A DNA stretch of 64,000 bases from Callaeas wilsoni (Eukaryota > Chordata > Aves > Passeriformes > Callaeidae), in assembly GCA_013398955.1 (NCBI GenBank), contig VWPU01009390.1, positions 1 through 64,000 on the forward strand. The letters are read 5' to 3'. The translations under genes were made by a program, and so were the position numbers. How positions within the stretch are numbered: position 1 is the stretch's first letter; every line of letters starts with the position of its first letter. Shown in pieces: positions 60,466-64,000 of the stretch. The notes below the pieces were generated by a model. It was not told the DNA's origin. It saw nothing but the letters and a program-made list of their open reading frames with translations, and searched no databases.

Positions 60466-63400
60466 TTCTGCTGTCATCGCACCTCACCATTACACTGCAA
60501 CAGAAGATCAAATCAAGATAAAAAGCCTCATTGTGGTAGCTAGAAAACAGACATGCAATAAAAAGTGTACCCAGAAGTACTCATGGTCTGGCCTGGTCGA
60601 ACAAGTAGATGAGCCACGTGCAGAGAGTTGGGAGCAGGGAGAGACAAAAGCTGAAATGAAACAAAACTCATTTTATGCTAAGTAGCTTTCTAGAAATTTC
60701 TAGCACAGTGGATATTTTCAACAGGCATGCTTTATAGAGAGAGAATGAGTGTATATAAGAGGAATTGGTGGGTGGTCAAATAATTTTCAGTGTGAAAAGC
60801 TGTGAAAACTAAGCAACTGTTTCACAGAACTCCTAAAAAAAGAGTGGTCTGGAGATTAAAAAGAAGGCAATGTGCTTCTGAAATTACAGTTTATAAGTAA
60901 CAAAACAAACAGGCAAACGAAAACAAACAAGAAGCAACCAAAAAACCCACCCTAAACGTCTTAATATTTCATCATGTTCAAGGTAGGTTTACTACTAAAA
61001 GGGTAGAGAAATGGACTAAGGAATTTTTTCTATTTAAGTCTGATGACTGTAAAGGAAGCTGAAGGGAGTCTCCAGGGCATGTGTCTATGAAAGGTAACCT
61101 GAATGTGACCCTATTATCCCGGTTTTGTACAGACATGGGCTATAGGCCCCTCCACTGTGGCCAGTGCACTGAGGTGGATCTGATTGTGCATCTTCCACTA
61201 AAAGTGCATCCTCTGGAAAAGAGGAACTCCTGAACTGAAATGTTCAGTTTTGTTAAAACACAGTTTAGGACAATGATTTTCTAACTGAGGAATTTTGCTG
61301 GGCAGACAGGGTGAAACTAAAGGACACTGAACATGAAGCCCACTAAGTGTTCTCTGTGCCCTTCAATCTTGCTCATATCAGCAGCTTTCAGAGCTTCCTG
61401 GCTGCCATAAAATGTCATTTTTTTGACAGCTGTTCTGTGACATTAAGTCTAATATCATAATAATGTTCATGTCTGTGGAACACATCAAGGACTCATTTTT
61501 AGTTGTGTTTCATGGTCATCTTACAAAAGATCTTGTTTGTTTAGAGGTTTGGGGTTTCTTTAACTTTCAAGGATTCTTTAAACCAGTTGAAATATGCATT
61601 ATAGCTGTATGATTAGATATGCTTCTTGCAAATGGATAAATAGGGAAAACATGCCTCTCATCACATATTGACAGTCTGGTAATGAAGAAAATTACTAAAT
61701 TATCACTAGTTGTTTAAAATTCCAGTTGCTCAAAGAGAGATTCTTGCTCTCAGAAGCTCAAAAACTCTATAGGTTAGAAATATTTTTTTGATATTCGGTG
61801 CTATGATGGAAAAGATAAATCCAACTTACCCAGATAATTAAGAAGGATTTATGGTGCTTTACTACCAAAATTCAAATCCAGCTGAGTAATGTCACTCCCA
61901 CAATGACAGGTTAGAATTATTAAAATTCATTCCTGACTCTCAGATCGGTTTGCTGGAATAAGTTTGGGAATAACAGAGAAGGTGAAATTTTTAAAAGTGG
62001 GTTGCAGTCCTGAATAGTTTCTGTCTTGATTGGCTAAACTCAAAGGCATTACTCTTTTCTTTTTTCCTAACTTCCCCCACCCCAATCAGTGAAACTTTAT
62101 ACAAAGTTCTTCCACATTTGATTATAGCTCCTCATCAACTGGATGGCTTTAACAGTTGTCTAGAGAGGATGGAAGATATTTTCAGAACTGAAATGGACAC
62201 TTCTCTGAAATTCAGTTTTCTAGGACAACATACTACTTTTTCGACTGAAAAGATCACAGAAAAATGCTATGATAATTTTTAGGAATTACACCACTATTAC
62301 TAACAAGTCAGAGTTGAAAAATCTGTCAGAGAACACACAAAGTTTTTTTGCATATGCATGAAAACAATGTTAAAGTTGTTTTGAAAATTAGATTATCACA
62401 TTCCTTCTATATATTCATTTCTATACACATACTGAAACAACAGTATCTTTATGTTAATTTTTGTCGTAATAGATATATAATTTCTACTTCTGCATTTTCA
62501 TGATCATTTTCCAACTGAATTCAGAAGAAATTTTTTCCATATAATGCATTAGCTGGTCCTATTTCAATGTTTTTACCAATGTAATTGAAAGACATTTTAG
62601 GATGAGACCATGCCATGTTTCAGGGTTTTGATGTCACATCATTTCACCTGAGAGTTGGGTCTTAAAAAAGATGACATCCTTAATATATTGTAGTCTGTTG
62701 TAACTAATACTGGTTTTAAAAGACTTTGTTAACCTACTGAGATGAAAACAAGAAGACTTATTGTAAATTTTATAAGTCTTTAAGTTTTGTGAATTTAAAG
62801 GAGCAGACTACTCTTCTGATAAGAGTTGCATTAAAATGAAGATTATTCCATTGCTTTTTCTGCCGGCTAGGAACAAGTAGTTTTAATTTTACTGTAATAC
62901 AACATACATTAACTTTCTACTCAACAATCAAAGAGCGAACATTTGTGTTTTGCAAGCACAGCTATATTTTCATACTTTTCCTATAGCTTTCCTGTAAAAC
63001 TCTCATTATAAACTTCGACCTATAAAAATTATTACTTTTCTTCATAGTCTTCCTATATGTTTTTCAGATTATTTTATTTTCCTATATTGCTCATAAAGTG
63101 AAAGAAAAAAATTCTTATAAATACACTTAGAAAAAAAATGTCAAAAATTAATCCCACTTTTTATGCACATGAAAAAATGCAAGGATTTTCACTCATGGAT
63201 AATATATACAATTTGCATACATACGTACATTTATGCTCAAATGTATCTCATTAAGATAATTTTTTTGTCAGAAAATCAAAGCTTTAAATTCAAGTTTTAT
63301 CCAACTGTGACTGAAAATAACTGCAGAGGACAAACTGTGCAGAAGTTTTTGGTCTTTTTAATAGCAGTTGGTCTTTAATAACTCAGTAACCTACATATGT

Positions 63401-64000
63401 TAGCAATGGTATATCTGCAAAGCAGTGCTTTCCTCACTCTTTAATACAACTCACACCTCACTCAGTAGTTGCATCCATATTAAAAACAATAGTTCATAGT
63501 CACAGGGCCCTGAACATCCTGAGCTAAATCTGCTTTCGGTAGAGGGTAGTACAAAATGCTCTCCAGGGGTCATTTCCTACACAGAAGTTTTTGTGATTCT
63601 GCACTGTCCTTTAGTGAAGTTTAAGGAACAGAAATACAGCAATACAGTACAGTTCTGTGCTACAAGATATTTTCAAATGGGTAGGAGAGTCTTCATTAAG
63701 GACACAGTCCACAACTGACAAAGCCCTTCCTTTACAGCCGTTGCTTCAAACACAAACCTGCCCAAGTTTTGGCTCAAAAAATGTTTGTGATTTCTTCTTT
63801 CTCTTTTTTTTTTTTTAAAACTCCCTTGACTATCTCTCACTATCTAGAATTTGCATTGCCAGGAACTTCTTGCATGGTGAAGTACATTCACCACTTAAGG
63901 CTCCATCTACATAGGAAATATGTATTTCTTTAAGATTTTCAAAGACTGCACTTACCACTTTACTGAATTTATTTTAATAATCTATTTTAATTCTGTCAAA
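60466..64000. other. AT-rich non-coding DNA to the window end
   Basis: No gene or named repeat recognised. Short T-rich runs occur, for example near 63807-63818. Open frames are short and without motif. Confidence 0.5.

Noticed and set aside
60279..60543. Exon with polypyrimidine tract and AG acceptor
   Set aside because: T runs followed by AG are common in this AT-rich DNA; the frame has no matched donor or partner exon and partly resembles a LINE remnant.

Overview
This window looks like nuclear DNA from a bird. It is AT-rich and gene-poor, and its interspersed repeats are the ones typical of avian genomes: five CR1 LINE fragments and at least six solo or partial endogenous-retrovirus LTRs. 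I recognise the repeat families by memory of their consensus features, not by a search. The order of bird is not determined; several of the LTR types remind me of songbird-like genomes, which is inference only. I find no complete protein-coding gene, no tRNA or rRNA gene and no CRISPR array. Nearly every open frame here is short and chance-like, or lies inside a repeat.

Layout. Bases 1-300 are a CpG-rich, G+C-rich block that starts with a CCG run. It looks like the promoter or first exon of a gene lying mostly outside the window, or the start of a long first intron running through it. A CR1 copy follows at once (370-675), then a very old LINE ORF2 remnant (about 1095-1290). The span 1.3-9.2 kb is plain AT-rich DNA with a few small palindromes. 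From 9.2 to 17.5 kb there is a cluster of three LTRs (9241-10177 plus, 14755-15286 plus, 15976-17534 minus). A CR1 tail follows at 19485-20093. About 20.1-32.0 kb is repeat-poor and AT-rich, apart from an 86-codon open frame at 30355-30621 that I cannot assign. A G+C-raised unclassified block (32040-32830) comes before two oppositely oriented LTRs (33057-33644 plus; about 34100-34725 minus). Two CR1 copies follow, at 36303-36945 and 38916-39738. The second is internally deleted: it keeps the ORF2 start, the endonuclease-RT linker and the 3' tail. A truncated LTR is at 43338-43640. The 44.3-45.8 kb stretch holds a previously unlabelled diverged duplication and two small tandem duplications. A textbook solo LTR with a perfect 5-bp target-site duplication occupies 49021-49496. 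The last 14 kb is AT-rich, with a CR1 reverse-transcriptase fragment (56650-57115) and a second degraded LINE remnant (about 60355-60465).

The genes do not work together in any visible way, because no gene is resolved. The biology readable here is the history of retroelement insertion, deletion and LTR recombination in what is probably an intron or intergenic desert next to a CpG-island promoter. I did not find an exciting new system. The observations most worth following are the CR1 deletion derivative, the 1.24-kb-spaced duplication, the hairpin cluster near 15.8 kb, the open frame at 30.4-30.6 kb and the CpG island at the edge.
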